Assembly (NCBI RefSeq): GCF_900105175.1
Contig: NZ_LT629771.1
Location: 2,852,001 to 2,916,000 of the forward strand
Length of the DNA: 64,000 nt
Reading direction: 5' to 3'
From: Jiangella sp. DSM 45060
GTDB lineage: Bacteria; Actinomycetota; Actinomycetes; Jiangellales; Jiangellaceae
A model generated the notes under the pieces. The model had not been told where the DNA came from, did no database searches, and was given only the letters and a program-made list of their open reading frames with translations. The translations under genes were made by a program, and so were the position numbers. This document shows, in pieces, positions 42,889 to 54,641 of this stretch; position 1 is the stretch's first letter; each line of letters starts with the position of its first letter.

Positions 42889-43536
42889 TCAGGTCGCGGC
42901 CCCCAGCAGCGGCAGGCACGGCGCCAGCCCTTCGATCGTCGCGTCGACCCTCCGGTGCTCGTCCCACGCCTGGCGCGTCAGGAGGAACCGCTGCTCGGGG
43001 GCGAGCTTCCCCCTGGAGATGCCGCGGCTGGTGCCGTTCTCGGCGTACCCGAGCTTGCGCGACACCCGCAGCGACGCGTGGTTGTCGAGGTAGCCGACCG
43101 ACACCGCCTCGTCGGCGCCCAGCCCGGCGAAGGCCAGGTGCAGCATGGCCGCGCGCATCTCGGTGCCGATGCCCTGCCCGTGGTGACGCAGGCCGAGCCA
43201 CGACTCGGACTGCACCTGCCGCCGGACGGCGAAATCGTCGGCCTCGATCTCCTGGACGCCGACGGGACGTCCGTCCACGAAGACGACCAGGTTCAGCGCC
43301 CAGCCGTCGGGCTTCAGCTCTGCCAGCGTCGACCAGTGCCGCTGGATGACGCGGCGGGCGCGGTCGGCGGGCGGCAGCTCGGACCACGGGTTGCCGAACG
43401 GCATGAGGTCGGGCCCGTGGATGCCGTCCATGGACAGGTCGGCGAGCTCGGCCAGCTCCTCGGGTGCGGGCAGCCGCAGCTCCAGCCTCGGGGTGCGCAC
43501 CCGGAGGCCGAAGATCGGGAAGTGATCGATCAGCAT
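42889..43536 (-). CDS. GNAT-family N-acetyltransferase
   Basis: The protein has 215 residues. The N-terminal RTPRLELRLP, the acetyl-CoA motif RHHGQGIGTEMRAAML and the late SVGYLDNHASLRVSRKLGYAENG are typical of RimJ/RimL-like acetyltransferases. It likely acetylates an amino group of a protein N-terminus or small molecule. It lies upstream of the radical SAM gene on the same strand, with the SOS box between them. Its own upstream region is the long repeat-rich gap 43537-44255. Confidence 0.88.
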   Translation of the reverse strand: MLIDHFPIFGLRVRTPRLELRLPAPEELAELADLSMDGIHGPDLMPFGNPWSELPPADRARRVIQRHWSTLAELKPDGWALNLVVFVDGRPVGVQEIEADDFAVRRQVQSESWLGLRHHGQGIGTEMRAAMLHLAFAGLGADEAVSVGYLDNHASLRVSRKLGYAENGTSRGISRGKLAPEQRFLLTRQAWDEHRRVDATIEGLAPCLPLLGAAT

Positions 43537-43672
43537 CGCTCACAGTGTGGTCGGCGGGCCCGGGGTGGCGCCACGCATTATTCGCCGGGGTCGGCTTGGT
43601 TGGTCTGCCGTTGGCCGGGCGCTCGTTGGCTGGGCTGCCGCGTTGGCCTGCCCCCTGCTGCTCTCGATTGTC

Positions 43673-44187
43673 GGGGGCGCGGGAGGCCGCCTCAAGCGGA
43701 CCTCTGCTTGGGCGCTTCGCGCGACGGCGGACCGCTTGACCCGGCCGCCCGCGCCCCCGTGAAAGCAGCGTCAGGGGGCCGGCCGAAAGTTGGGCCCGGC
43801 TCCCCTGCCCGCTCGTCTCGGGGTTCGCTGGCCGCTCACCGGCCGTGGGTGGCGTTCTGGCTACCGGCTCCGCTGCTGGTCCTGGTCCGCTGGCCGCTCA
43901 CGGCTGCTTCGGGTGTGGCCACCGGGTCCGCTGTGGTTCCGGTTCGCTGGCCGGTGCCGCGCCATGATCATCCAGGTTCTGGGGTGTGATCACGCCGCAC
44001 ACCCTGGACGATCATGGCGCGAGAGCCCGGGCACGTTGCTGAGCGGCAGACCGAACACCCACGCCAGCACGGGGCGTGGAAACAGCGCCGATCCGACGAC
44101 GGGCACGAGCGTCGCGTCGCGCCGTGGAGGTAGACCCCTCCCGGCCCGGGTGGGGCCCACCCTACGGGCGGGCACCGACAACGTCGC
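43673..44187 (-). repeat. Intergenic repeat element, copy B, with PafBC-type promoter motif and hairpins
   Basis: This fills most of the 719-bp gene-free gap between hisS and the GNAT gene. Its right end (44128-44187) is a 60-bp sequence found in inverted orientation at 57587-57646 with one mismatch. It contains TTGTCGGTG-N8-TAGGGT on the minus strand (44181-44159). The left part (43764-43802) matches 57841-57879 with about 3 mismatches in 39. Inside are a nested palindrome at 43959-44020 (18-bp arms, one mismatch) and, at the left end, a 27-bp imperfect inverted repeat (43673-43699/43732-43758) that could terminate a leftward transcript. No coding potential is seen. The remaining flanks (43537-43672, 44188-44255) hold nothing recognisable. 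Confidence 0.8.
44159..44181 (-). promoter_or_regulatory. PafBC-type DNA-damage promoter motif (copy B)
   Basis: Read on the minus strand: TTGTCGGTG, eight bases, TAGGGT. This matches the TTGTCRGTG-N8-TANNNT motif described for LexA-independent, PafBC-dependent promoters in mycobacteria. Transcription would run leftward into the repeat, toward the GNAT and radical SAM genes. Confidence 0.65.
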
Positions 44188-44255
44188 TGCGCCGCGAACT
44201 GCCGCGACCGCCCAGCGACCGCCCCGCCCCGCCCCGCGCCAGCGGCGGCGTGCCG

Positions 44256-45518
44256 TCACACCAGCCGTTTGAGGTGGGTGACCAGCCCGTTCACCGAGAC
44301 CGCCTGCTGGTCGCCGGTGGTGAGGTCCTTGACCTGGGCCACGCCCTCGGCGAGGTCGCGCTCCCCCACGACGACGGCGTACTTGGCGCCGCTGCGGTCC
44401 GCCGCCTTCATGGCGCCCTTGAGACCGCGGCCGCCGGTGGCGAGGTCGGCCGCGACGCCTTCGCGGCGCAGGGAGGTCACCAGGGCGAACGCCCACGCCG
44501 CGGCGTCGTCGCCGAGAGGTACGGCGAAGACGTCGACGGCGGCGGAGCCGGGCAGCGGCAACCCCTCGGCCTCCATGGCCAGCAGCGTGCGGTCGGCGCC
44601 GAGCGCCCAGCCGACGCCGGGGAGGGAGGGGCCGCCGAGCTGCTCGGACAGGCCGTCGTAGCGTCCGCCGCCGCCGACGGCGGACTGCGAGCCGAGGCCG
44701 TCGTGGACGAACTCGAACAGGGTGCGGGTGTAGTAGTCGAGGCCGCGCACCAGCCGCGGGTCGTCCTCGAACTCGACGCCGGCCGAGGTGAGCAGGGCGC
44801 GGACGGTGTCGTGATAGGCGCGGTCGGCCGGCGACAGGAAGTCGGTGATGAGTGGTGCCGACGCCAGCGCCTTCTGGATCTCCGGCCGCTTGTCGTCGAG
44901 CACCCGCAGCGGGTTCACCTCCACCCGCCGCGCGGTCTCCTCGTCGAGGTCGAGGCCGCGCAGATACTCCTGCAGCGCCGCCCGGTAGGCCGGCCGGGAC
45001 TCGTGCGAGCCGAGCGTGTTCAGCAGCACCCGCACGCCGGTGAGCCCGAGCGCGCGGTAGGCGTCGACGGCGAGGACGACCAGCTCGGCGTCGCTGGCGG
45101 CGTCCTCGGTGCCCAGGATCTCGGCGCCGACCTGCGAGAAGTGCCGGAACCGGCCCTTCTGCGGCCGCTCGTAGCGGTAGTACGACCCCGAGTACCAGAG
45201 CTTCACCGGCAGCGCGCCGCGGTGCAGGTTGTTCTCGAGGACGGCGCGCAGCACCGGCGCCGTCCCCTCCGGCCGCAGCGTGACGTCGTCGCCGCCGCGG
45301 GTGGTGAAGGAGTACATCTCCTTGGTGACGATGTCGGTCGACTCGCCGACGCCGCGGGCGAACAGGGTGGTGTCCTCGAAGGTGGGCGTCTCGACGTAGC
45401 CGTAGCCGGCCGTGCGCAGCGGGGCGGCCAGGGCGTCGCGGACGGCGAGCATGGCCTCGCCGCGCGGCGGCACGAGGTCGAAGGTGCCCCTCGGGGCACG
45501 GAAGGCAGGTGCGTTCAC
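44256..45518 (-). CDS. hisS: Histidyl-tRNA synthetase
   Basis: The protein has 420 residues from GTG 45518. Class II motif 1 is in [17 protein letters not shown], motif 2 in [28 protein letters not shown], the histidine-specific loop reads [15 protein letters not shown], and motif 3 is in [16 protein letters not shown]. The C-terminal anticodon domain follows. It charges tRNA-His. It lies 4 bp after the stop of the metallo-beta-lactamase gene, an operon conserved with M. tuberculosis Rv2581c-Rv2580c. Confidence 0.97.
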   Translation of the reverse strand: MNAPAFRAPRGTFDLVPPRGEAMLAVRDALAAPLRTAGYGYVETPTFEDTTLFARGVGESTDIVTKEMYSFTTRGGDDVTLRPEGTAPVLRAVLENNLHRGALPVKLWYSGSYYRYERPQKGRFRHFSQVGAEILGTEDAASDAELVVLAVDAYRALGLTGVRVLLNTLGSHESRPAYRAALQEYLRGLDLDEETARRVEVNPLRVLDDKRPEIQKALASAPLITDFLSPADRAYHDTVRALLTSAGVEFEDDPRLVRGLDYYTRTLFEFVHDGLGSQSAVGGGGRYDGLSEQLGGPSLPGVGWALGADRTLLAMEAEGLPLPGSAAVDVFAVPLGDDAAAWAFALVTSLRREGVAADLATGGRGLKGAMKAADRSGAKYAVVVGERDLAEGVAQVKDLTTGDQQAVSVNGLVTHLKRLV

Positions 45519-45522
45519 GTCT

Positions 45523-46179
45523 CTACAGTCCTCGCAGGTACGGGTTGGATGCGCGTTCCCGGTCGAGGGTCGACGCCGGGCCGTGGCCGGGCCGGACGGT
45601 GGTGAGCCCGGGCAGCTCGTCGTCCGACGCCAGCCGGGTCAGCGTGGCGCGCATGAGCGCGTCGTCGCCGCCGGGCAGGTCGGTGCGGCCCACCGTGCCC
45701 GCGAACAGGACGTCCCCGGTGAGGACGACGCCGTCGGCGGGCGCGTAGTAGAGCGTCGACCCCTCGGTATGGCCGGGGGCGTGGATCGCGCGCAGCCCGA
45801 CGCCGGCGAGGTGCAGCTCGGTCTCGGCGCCGTCGAACGTGCGGACGTCGGACGGCGGCGTCCACGCGGCGCCGAACTGGGCGAACTGCGCCGACAGCTG
45901 CGGCCCGAGCGAGCCGAGCGGGTCGGCCAGCCGGTACGCGTCGCGCTCGTGCAGGTGGACGGGGAGGCCGGGCAGCTCGGTCAGCCCGTGCGTGTGGTCG
46001 AGGTGGCCGTGGGTGACGAGGACGGCGACCGGCGTCAGTTCGTGCTCGGCGAGCACCTTCGCCAGCTGCTCGCCGACACCGATGCCGGGGTCGACGACGA
46101 CGCACTCGCGGCCGGCCGCGGCCGCCACGACGTAGCAGTTGGTGCCCAGCACGGGGGCGACGACGGTGAGCAGGAGCAC
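45523..46179 (-). CDS. Metallo-beta-lactamase-fold hydrolase (glyoxalase II-like)
   Basis: The protein has 218 residues. The zinc motif is [11 protein letters not shown], with a further His in APGHTEGS, Asp in LTGDVLF and His in [28 protein letters not shown] is the standard N-terminus. It is an Rv2581c-type hydroxyacylglutathione hydrolase-like enzyme. Actinobacteria lack glutathione, so mycothiol thioesters or another substrate are likely. It is first in the operon with hisS. Confidence 0.92.
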   Translation of the reverse strand: MLLLTVVAPVLGTNCYVVAAAAGRECVVVDPGIGVGEQLAKVLAEHELTPVAVLVTHGHLDHTHGLTELPGLPVHLHERDAYRLADPLGSLGPQLSAQFAQFGAAWTPPSDVRTFDGAETELHLAGVGLRAIHAPGHTEGSTLYYAPADGVVLTGDVLFAGTVGRTDLPGGDDALMRATLTRLASDDELPGLTTVRPGHGPASTLDRERASNPYLRGL

Positions 46180-46330
46180 CCACGAAGGTTACCGGCGGGC
46201 CACTCATCGCCGCGAACTCGTTACCTGATTCCCGTCGTGTACTGCCTAGACTGTCTCCGCGTACCACAGACGCGAAGGGGGGTCGCCACGGCCTTCCCGG
46301 ACGTATCGCGACAATGCGGGAGGATGGCCG

Positions 46331-47128
46331 GTGGCCCAGAGCGCCAAACAGCGGCGACGTGAGCTCGCGCGCAAGCACCTCGAACGCCAGGAGGCCCGGC
46401 GGGCCGCCGAGGCGGCGCGCCGGCGGAAGATCGGCCTCGTGGTGGGTGCCGTCATCGTGGTGGTGGCGCTGGTCATGGGGACGTTGCTGGTGTCCGGCGC
46501 GCTCGGCGGCGACGACGATCCCGTCGCGGCCGGCTCCGAGACCTCGCCGTCCGCCGAGGCCCCCGCGGGCCCCTGCACGTACACCGCCTCCGGCGAGTCG
46601 GCCGTTCCGAACCTCGGCACGCCCCCGGCCGTCGACCCCGCCGCGCTCACGACGCCGCTGCCGACCACCGCGACGCTGACGATCAACGGGGCGCCGGTCA
46701 CCGTCACCCTCGACGCCGGCGCGCCGTGCACCGTCAACTCGCTGAGCTTCCTGGCCGCCGCCGGCTACTACAACGCCACCACCTGCCACCGCCTCACCAC
46801 GTCGGACTCCCTCAAGGTGCTGCAGTGCGGCGACCCGACCGGCACCGGCTCCGGCGGCCCCGGGTACCAGTACGCCAACGAGAACACCGACGGCGCCACC
46901 TACCCCGCCGGTACGGTGGCGATGGCCAACAGCGGGCCCGACACCAACGGCAGCCAGTTCTTCCTGGTGTACGGCGACTCCCAGCTGCCGCCCGACTACA
47001 CCGTCTTCGGCCAGATCACCACCGGTCTGGACGTGATCACCGGTATCGCCGACGCTGGAACTGACAACGGATCGGACGATGGCGCGCCCATCACCCCGGT
47101 CACCCTCGATTCCGTCACCACCGCCTGA
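46331..47128 (+). CDS. ppiB: Membrane-anchored cyclophilin-type peptidyl-prolyl isomerase
   Basis: The protein has 265 residues from GTG 46331. A basic, coiled N-terminus (SAKQRRRELARKHLERQE) precedes one membrane helix (IGLVVGAVIVVVALVMGTLL), a Ser/Pro linker and an extracytoplasmic cyclophilin domain. CHRLTT keeps the catalytic Arg, followed by GSGGPGYQYANE, TVAMANSGPDTNGSQFFLVYGDS and TVFGQI. Extra cysteines (APCTV, TTCHRL, LQCGDP) may form a disulphide. It corresponds to the Rv2582 position. A DUF349 gene follows 16 bp downstream. Confidence 0.93.
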   Translation: MAQSAKQRRRELARKHLERQEARRAAEAARRRKIGLVVGAVIVVVALVMGTLLVSGALGGDDDPVAAGSETSPSAEAPAGPCTYTASGESAVPNLGTPPAVDPAALTTPLPTTATLTINGAPVTVTLDAGAPCTVNSLSFLAAAGYYNATTCHRLTTSDSLKVLQCGDPTGTGSGGPGYQYANENTDGATYPAGTVAMANSGPDTNGSQFFLVYGDSQLPPDYTVFGQITTGLDVITGIADAGTDNGSDDGAPITPVTLDSVTTA

Positions 47129-47144
47129 CCCGGATGAGGACACC

Positions 47145-48803
47145 GTGACGAACACGACTGGTAGCCCCGAGCACGACGACGCGGCAACGCCTGCCGCGGA
47201 GGTCGAGCCCACGGCACCCGAGTCCCCGAGCGCCGCCGAGCCGGCGCCGACGCCCGAAGCCGCCGCGGCCGAGGAGCCGTCGGAGGCATCGCCGGAGGTG
47301 CCGTCCGAACCGGCATCGGAGCCGGCATCGGCGGAGGCAGCGGCCGAGGCCGGCGCAGAGTCCCACGCCGAGGCCGAGGACGCGCCCGCCGAGCCGGCGC
47401 CCGTGCCGACCCCCGCCGACGTGGCGCCGGCGCCCACGCCGGCCGAGGTGGCGCCGGCTCCCGCCGCGCCCGTGCCCGCGGCAGCGTCCGCCGAGCGCGA
47501 GCCCGAGCCCGCAGCAGCGTCGCCCGAGCCCGCTGACGCGGCGCCCGCACCCGCCGGGCCGGCCGCGCCCACCGTCGCGTCCAACGAGTGGGGCCGGGTC
47601 GACGAGACCGGCGAGGTGTTCGTCCGCACCGCCGAGGGCGAGCGCAGCATCGGGTCGTGGCAGGTCGGCAAGCCCGAGGAGGCGCTGGCCTTCTTCGTGC
47701 GCAAGTACGAGGACCTCGCCGTGCAGGTCGACCTCCTGGAGACCCGCCTCGAGTCCGGCGCCGCCGCGCCCGACGACACCGCGCAGGGCGTCTCGAAGGT
47801 GCGCGCGCAGCTGGCCGAGGCGCACGCTATCGGCGACCTCGCCGCGCTGGGCGCGCGGCTCGACGCGCTCGACGCCCGCATCGCCGAGCGCCGGGCCGAG
47901 CGCCGCGCCGCCCGGGCGAAGGCGCTGGACGAGGCGCGCGGGCGCAAGGAGCAGATCGCGTCGCAGGCCGAGGCCATCGCCGAGGGCAACGACTGGCGCA
48001 ACGGCGCCGACACCCTGCGCGGTCTGCTCGAGGAGTGGAAGGGCCTCCCCCGCCTCGACCGCGGCACCGACGACGAGCTGTGGCGCCGGTTCTCGTCGGC
48101 CCGCACCCACTACACCCGCCGGCGCAAGGCGCACTTCTCCGAGCTGGCCGAGCGCCGCGACGAGGCGCGCGTCATCAAGGAGCGCATCCTGGCCGAGGCC
48201 GAGGAGATCTGCACGTCGACGGACTGGGGCCCGACGTCGCGCCGCTACCGCGAGCTGATGTCGCAGTGGAAGGCCGCCGGCCCGGCGCCGCGCGGCGTCG
48301 AGGACAGCCTGTGGAAGAGGTTCCGCGCGGCCCAGGACACCTTCTTCGGCGCCCGCACCGCGCACCAGTCCCAGCGCGACGACGAGCAGCAGGCCAACCT
48401 CGTCGTCAAGGAGGGCATCCTCACCGAGGCCGAGGCGCTGCTGCCGGTCACCGACTGGAAGGCGGCCCGCCAGCAGCTGCGCGTCCTGCAGGAGCGCTGG
48501 GAGGACGCCGGTCACGTCCCGCGCGACTCCATGCGCTCGGTCGAGGGCCGCATGCGCCGGGTCGAGGACGCCATCCGCGAGGCCGAGCAGAACGAGTGGC
48601 AGCGGTCGAACCCCGAGGCGCGGGCCCGGGCGCAGGCCACCGTCACCCAGTTGGAGGCGTCCATCGCCGACCTGGAGACGAAGGCCGCCAAGGCGCGCGA
48701 GGCCGGCAACGACCGCAAGCTGCGTGAGGCCGAGGAGGCCATCGCCGCGCGCAAGTCGTGGCTCGAGCAGGCGCAGCAGGCGCTCGAGGAGTTCACCAGC
48801 TGA
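47145..48803 (+). CDS. DUF349 repeat protein with long acidic Ala/Pro/Glu-rich N-terminus
   Basis: GTG 47145 (GAGGA upstream) gives 552 residues. Residues 1-150 are low-complexity Ala/Pro/Glu. The rest is helical with several DUF349 units (NDWRNGADTLRGLLEEWKGL, DELWRRFSSARTHYTRRRKAHF, SLWKRFRAAQDTFFGAR) and a C-terminal coiled coil. DUF349 proteins are conserved next to relA in actinobacteria, but their function is not established. The low-complexity N-terminus makes the exact start less certain. It converges on relA. Confidence 0.9.
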   Translation: MTNTTGSPEHDDAATPAAEVEPTAPESPSAAEPAPTPEAAAAEEPSEASPEVPSEPASEPASAEAAAEAGAESHAEAEDAPAEPAPVPTPADVAPAPTPAEVAPAPAAPVPAAASAEREPEPAAASPEPADAAPAPAGPAAPTVASNEWGRVDETGEVFVRTAEGERSIGSWQVGKPEEALAFFVRKYEDLAVQVDLLETRLESGAAAPDDTAQGVSKVRAQLAEAHAIGDLAALGARLDALDARIAERRAERRAARAKALDEARGRKEQIASQAEAIAEGNDWRNGADTLRGLLEEWKGLPRLDRGTDDELWRRFSSARTHYTRRRKAHFSELAERRDEARVIKERILAEAEEICTSTDWGPTSRRYRELMSQWKAAGPAPRGVEDSLWKRFRAAQDTFFGARTAHQSQRDDEQQANLVVKEGILTEAEALLPVTDWKAARQQLRVLQERWEDAGHVPRDSMRSVEGRMRRVEDAIREAEQNEWQRSNPEARARAQATVTQLEASIADLETKAAKAREAGNDRKLREAEEAIAARKSWLEQAQQALEEFTS

Positions 48804-48825
48804 CGACGGGCAGGGCCCGGCGCCC

Positions 48826-51126
<2,301 letters not shown>

Positions 51127-51180
51127 AGGCCCCCTCTCGTCCCGTGTGAAGGACACAACACAGTTTAGGGGGTCGCTGTT

Positions 51181-51212
51181 CCCGGCGGGTAACGCAGCGC
51201 CAACCCGCCGGG
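51181..51212 (-). terminator. Hairpin between apt and relA
   Basis: CCCGGCGGGT (51181-51190) and ACCCGCCGGG (51203-51212) form a perfect 10-bp stem with a 12-base loop and no U-tract. It could end or attenuate apt transcription before relA. Confidence 0.6.
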
Positions 51213-51305
51213 AAGCTGTCTCATTTCAGGCGACGGGCAGCGGCTGGACTTTCCACCGGGAAGCTGTCTCGAAATCAGACGACGAGCAGCGACTGGACGT
51301 TGACG
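51207..51305. repeat. Partial tandem duplication of the apt 3' end
   Basis: The sequence around the apt stop (from CCGGGAAGCTGTCTC at 51256) is repeated about 48 bp downstream of the gene (51208-51255), sharing that 15-bp block exactly and roughly 80% of the rest by eye. The outer copy would encode a variant tail VQPLPVA after a frame change. It resembles the tail duplication seen after the Uma2 gene. Confidence 0.65.
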
Positions 51306-51820
51306 TCGGGCAGCTTGGCCCGGCCGTCGAGGAAACCCAGTTCCATGAGGATGCCGACGCCCACGACGTCGGCGCCGGCGCCGCGGACGAGGTCGACGGT
51401 GGCGCGCACCGTACCGCCTGTGGCCAGCACGTCGTCGACGATGAGGACCCGCTCGCCGGGCTGGAACGCGTCGACGTGGACCTCGATGGTGGCCTCGCCG
51501 TACTCCAGCGCGTAGCTGGCCGACGTCGTCTGCCACGGCAGCTTGCCCTGCTTGCGGATGGGCACGAAGCCGGCGCCGAGCCGGTGCGCCACCGGCGCGC
51601 CGAGGATGAACCCGCGCGCCTCGATGCCCACGACGACGTCGACCTCGCCACCGCCGACCGCGCCGAGCAGCTCGATGGTCGTGTCGAGGGCGGCGGGGTC
51701 GCGCAGCAGTGGCGTGATGTCCTTGAACACCACGCCCGGCTCCGGCCAGTCCGGGACGTCCCGGATGCGGGAGAGCAGCAGGTCGCGGTCGGAGTCGGCG
51801 ATCGCCGGCGGCTTGGTCAC
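51275..51820 (-). CDS. apt: Adenine phosphoribosyltransferase
   Basis: The protein has 181 residues. The PRPP-binding motif is VLIVDDVLATGGT. PGVVFKDITPLL, VVGIEARGFILG and FVPIRKQGKLP are typical of Apt. It salvages adenine to AMP. It lies between yajC and relA, as in mycobacteria, except that the secD, secF and lipoprotein genes normally found in this interval are missing. Confidence 0.96.
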   Translation of the reverse strand: MTKPPAIADSDRDLLLSRIRDVPDWPEPGVVFKDITPLLRDPAALDTTIELLGAVGGGEVDVVVGIEARGFILGAPVAHRLGAGFVPIRKQGKLPWQTTSASYALEYGEATIEVHVDAFQPGERVLIVDDVLATGGTVRATVDLVRGAGADVVGVGILMELGFLDGRAKLPDVNVQSLLVV

Positions 51821-51865
51821 GAGGTCAGAGGGTATCGCGTGGACGCGCGGCGCACACCGCCCGGC

Positions 51866-52243
51866 TCAGCGGACGTCGTCGCCGTTCGTGCGGTCCTCGG
51901 CCTTCGCCTGCGCGGGCTCGTGCTTCGGCGCCTCGTCGGCGTCGGCCGCGGTGTCGGGCACGATGTCGTCGTGCACCGGCGCGACCGGCTCCTGCGGCTG
52001 GACGACGTTGGCGATGGCGCGGCGCACGTAGCGGCTGTGCACGCCGGGCGCGACCTCGAGCACCACCTCGTCGTCGTCGACCTCGACGACCGTGGCCAAC
52101 AGGCCGGCCGTCGTCATGACCTTGGTACCCGCCTGGACCGACTGCTGCAGCTCCACCATCTGGCGCCGCTGCTTCTGCTGCGGCCGGATGAGCAGGAAGT
52201 AGAAGACAGCGATCAGCAGGATCGGGAGCAGCAGTGCTTCCAT
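51866..52243 (-). CDS. yajC: Preprotein translocase accessory subunit YajC
   Basis: The protein has 125 residues: one N-terminal membrane helix (LLLPILLIAVFYFLLIRPQQKQ), then the conserved cytoplasmic part GTKVMTTAGLLATVVEVDDDEVVLEVAPGV and an acidic tail. YajC normally associates with SecD-SecF. In this window the gene is followed directly by apt, with no secD/secF. It lies downstream of ruvB. Confidence 0.95.
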   Translation of the reverse strand: MEALLLPILLIAVFYFLLIRPQQKQRRQMVELQQSVQAGTKVMTTAGLLATVVEVDDDEVVLEVAPGVHSRYVRRAIANVVQPQEPVAPVHDDIVPDTAADADEAPKHEPAQAKAEDRTNGDDVR

Positions 52244-52351
52244 GTGTGGACAAGTATCCTTTCCACGGCGCCCCAGCTGCGGAGGCCGTGCGGCGGCCGG
52301 CGGTCCTGATGACCGCCGAAAGTACGAGTCTACCCGCGACCCGCGCGAAGG

Positions 52352-53428
52352 TTACGCACCGTCGGCGGCCGAGAACAGGTCGGGCTCGTCGAACCCGCGT
52401 CCGAACGCCGTCTGCGCGGGCACCGCGAGCCCGAGATGCCTCCACGCGGCCGGTGTGGCGACCCGCCCCCGCGGGGTGCGGGCGAGCAGCCCGGCCCGGA
52501 CGAGGAACGGCTCGGCCACCTCCTCGACGGTCTCGCGCTCCTCGCCGACGGCGACGGCCAGCGTGCCGAGGCCGACCGGTCCCCCGCCGAAGCTCTTGCA
52601 CAGCGCCGTCAGGACCGCGCGGTCGAGACGGTCGAGGCCCAGTTCGTCGACGGCGAACACCTTCAGCGCCGCGCGGGCGACGTCACCGCTGATGACGCCG
52701 TTGCCGCGGACCTCGGCGAAGTCGCGCACCCGGCGCAGCAGCCGGTTGGCGATGCGCGGCGTGCCGCGGGACCGGCCGGCGATCTCGCCGGTGCCGTCGC
52801 CCTTCAGCTCGACCTCGAGCAGCCCGGCCGAGCGGCGCAGCACCAGCTCGAGCTCGGCCGGCTCGTACAGCTCGAGGTGCCCGGTGAACCCGAACCGGTC
52901 GCGCAGCGGCCCCGGCAGCAGCCCGGTGCGCGTGGTGGCGCCGACCAGCGTGAAGTGCGGCAGCTCGAGCGGGATGGCCGTGGCGCCGGGCCCCTTGCCG
53001 ACGACGACGTCGACGCGGAAGTCCTCCATGGCGGTGTACAGCATCTCCTCCGCGGGGCGGGCCATGCGGTGGATCTCGTCGAAGAACAGCACGTCGCCCT
53101 CGTTCACCGAGGACAGGATGGCCGCGAGGTCGCCGGCGTGCTGGATGGCCGGACCGCTGGTGATGCGCAGCGGCACCTCCATCTCGGCGGCGACGATCAT
53201 CGCCAGCGTGGTCTTGCCGAGGCCGGGCGGGCCGGACAGCAGGATGTGGTCGGCGCTGCGCCCGCGTGCCCGGGCGGCGTCGAGGACCAGCGACAACTGC
53301 TCGCGCAGCCGCTCCTGCCCGACGAACTCGGCCAGCGTGCGCGGCCGCAGCGCCGCCTCGACGGTCCGCTCCTCGTGGTCGGCGTCGCCGCCCACCAGCC
53401 GGTGCACGTGGTCGTCGGGGAAGCTCAT
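52352..53428 (-). CDS. ruvB: Holliday junction branch-migration ATPase RuvB
   Basis: The protein has 358 residues. [18 protein letters not shown] starts the AAA+ domain. Walker A is [11 protein letters not shown], Walker [10 protein letters not shown], sensor GATTRTGLL, and the C-terminal winged helix includes [18 protein letters not shown]. It forms hexamers driving branch migration with RuvA. The ATG overlaps the ruvA stop, so ruvC-ruvA-ruvB form one operon with an SOS box in front. Confidence 0.97.
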   Translation of the reverse strand: MSFPDDHVHRLVGGDADHEERTVEAALRPRTLAEFVGQERLREQLSLVLDAARARGRSADHILLSGPPGLGKTTLAMIVAAEMEVPLRITSGPAIQHAGDLAAILSSVNEGDVLFFDEIHRMARPAEEMLYTAMEDFRVDVVVGKGPGATAIPLELPHFTLVGATTRTGLLPGPLRDRFGFTGHLELYEPAELELVLRRSAGLLEVELKGDGTGEIAGRSRGTPRIANRLLRRVRDFAEVRGNGVISGDVARAALKVFAVDELGLDRLDRAVLTALCKSFGGGPVGLGTLAVAVGEERETVEEVAEPFLVRAGLLARTPRGRVATPAAWRHLGLAVPAQTAFGRGFDEPDLFSAADGA

Positions 53429-54045
53429 GTTCTCGCCAGCGTACGCAACGCCTTGCGCAGCAACGCCGAGACGTCGAGGTCGCCGGCGTCGCCGTTGAGG
53501 TCGGTGGCGACGGTGTCGACGGCGCGGTCGGCCTCGCGGGCGGACCAGCCGAGGCCGAGCAGCGCCTCGTGCACCTGGACCTGCCAGCCGTCGCCGCCGG
53601 GAGCCGGTGCGGACGGGACGGCGGCCAGCGACGGGCCGGAGCCGGGCACGCCGAGCTTGTCCTTGAGCTCGATGACGATGCGCTGGGCGCCCTTCTTGCC
53701 GATGCCGGGCACCTTCGTCAGTGCGACGAGGTCCTCGGTGGCGACGGCGCGGCGCAGGTCGTCGGGCGAGTGCACCGACAGCATGGCCTGCGCGAGCCGC
53801 GGCCCGACACCGCTGGCGGTCTGCAGCAGCTCGAACACCGTCTTCTCGTCCTCGTCGGCGAAGCCGTACAGCGTCAGCGACTCCTCGCGGACGACGAGGC
53901 TGGCGGCCAGCTGGGCGACCTCCCCGAGCCGCAGCGCCGACGTGGTGGCCGGCGTGCAGTGCAGCGCCAGCCCGATGCCGCCGACGTCGACGACGGCCTC
54001 CGTCGGGCGGACCACCGTGACCTGGCCACGGACGTAAGCGATCAC
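53425..54045 (-). CDS. ruvA: Holliday junction DNA-binding protein RuvA
   Basis: GTG 54045 gives 206 residues. The N-terminal OB fold is [29 protein letters not shown]. The central helix-hairpin-helix motifs include [17 protein letters not shown] and [19 protein letters not shown]. The C-terminal domain III ([13 protein letters not shown]) contacts RuvB. It is coupled to ruvC (GTGA) and to ruvB (ATGA). Confidence 0.96.
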   Translation of the reverse strand: MIAYVRGQVTVVRPTEAVVDVGGIGLALHCTPATTSALRLGEVAQLAASLVVREESLTLYGFADEDEKTVFELLQTASGVGPRLAQAMLSVHSPDDLRRAVATEDLVALTKVPGIGKKGAQRIVIELKDKLGVPGSGPSLAAVPSAPAPGGDGWQVQVHEALLGLGWSAREADRAVDTVATDLNGDAGDLDVSALLRKALRTLART

Positions 54046-54566
54046 CGTCGTCCCCTCCCCGCCGCGGCGACCGCGGCCTGCAGCCGGTTCTGCGCGGACC
54101 CGCGCCACACCTGGCAGATCGCCAGCGCCAGCGCGTCGCTGGCGTCGGCCGGCTTGGGCGCGGCGTCGAGCCGCAACAGCCGCGTGACCATGAACGCGAC
54201 CTGCGCCTTGTCGGCCTGGCCGCTGCCGCTGACCGCGGCCTTCACCTCGCTGGGCGTGTGCGTGACGACGGGGATGCCGTGGCGCGCCGCGACCAGCGTC
54301 GCGACGCCGCTGGCCTGCGCCGTCCCCATGACGGTGCGGACGTTGTGCTGGCTGAACACCCGCTCGACGGCGACGGTGTCGGGCCGGTGCGCGGCCACCC
54401 ACTGCTCGATGGCGGTCTCGATGGCCAGCAGCCGGTGCCCCAGCTCGGCGTCGGCGGGCGTGCGGACGACGTCGACGGCGACCAGGCGCAGCGGCCGCCC
54501 AGGCGAGCCCTCGACGACGCCGAGACCGCACCGCGTCAGCCCCGGATCGACCCCCAACACCCGCAT
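54042..54566 (-). CDS. ruvC: Holliday junction resolvase RuvC
   Basis: The protein has 174 residues. [20 protein letters not shown] holds the first catalytic Asp, [24 protein letters not shown] the Glu, and [13 protein letters not shown] the C-terminal acidic pair. It cleaves Holliday junctions. I chose ATG 54566 because [14 protein letters not shown] is the family start. An SOS box ends 15-28 bp upstream. Confidence 0.97.
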   Translation of the reverse strand: MRVLGVDPGLTRCGLGVVEGSPGRPLRLVAVDVVRTPADAELGHRLLAIETAIEQWVAAHRPDTVAVERVFSQHNVRTVMGTAQASGVATLVAARHGIPVVTHTPSEVKAAVSGSGQADKAQVAFMVTRLLRLDAAPKPADASDALALAICQVWRGSAQNRLQAAVAAAGRGRR

Positions 54567-54580
54567 GCAGCACCCTTCAC

Positions 54581-54594
54581 CGAACACCAGTTCG
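54581..54594. promoter_or_regulatory. LexA (SOS) box of the ruvCAB operon
   Basis: CGAACACCAGTTCG matches CGAAC-N4-GTTCG exactly, 15 bp before the ruvC ATG. SOS control of ruvC is also known in mycobacteria. Confidence 0.88.
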
Positions 54595-54641
54595 GTGCCG
54601 ACCCTACCGGCGGGTGTGACGCCGACGCCGCAGGCGCGCCG

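Noticed and set aside
46221-46252. TTACCT and TAGACT as a promoter of the cyclophilin gene.
   Set aside because: The spacer is 20 bp and the -35 is poor, so I do not list it as a promoter.
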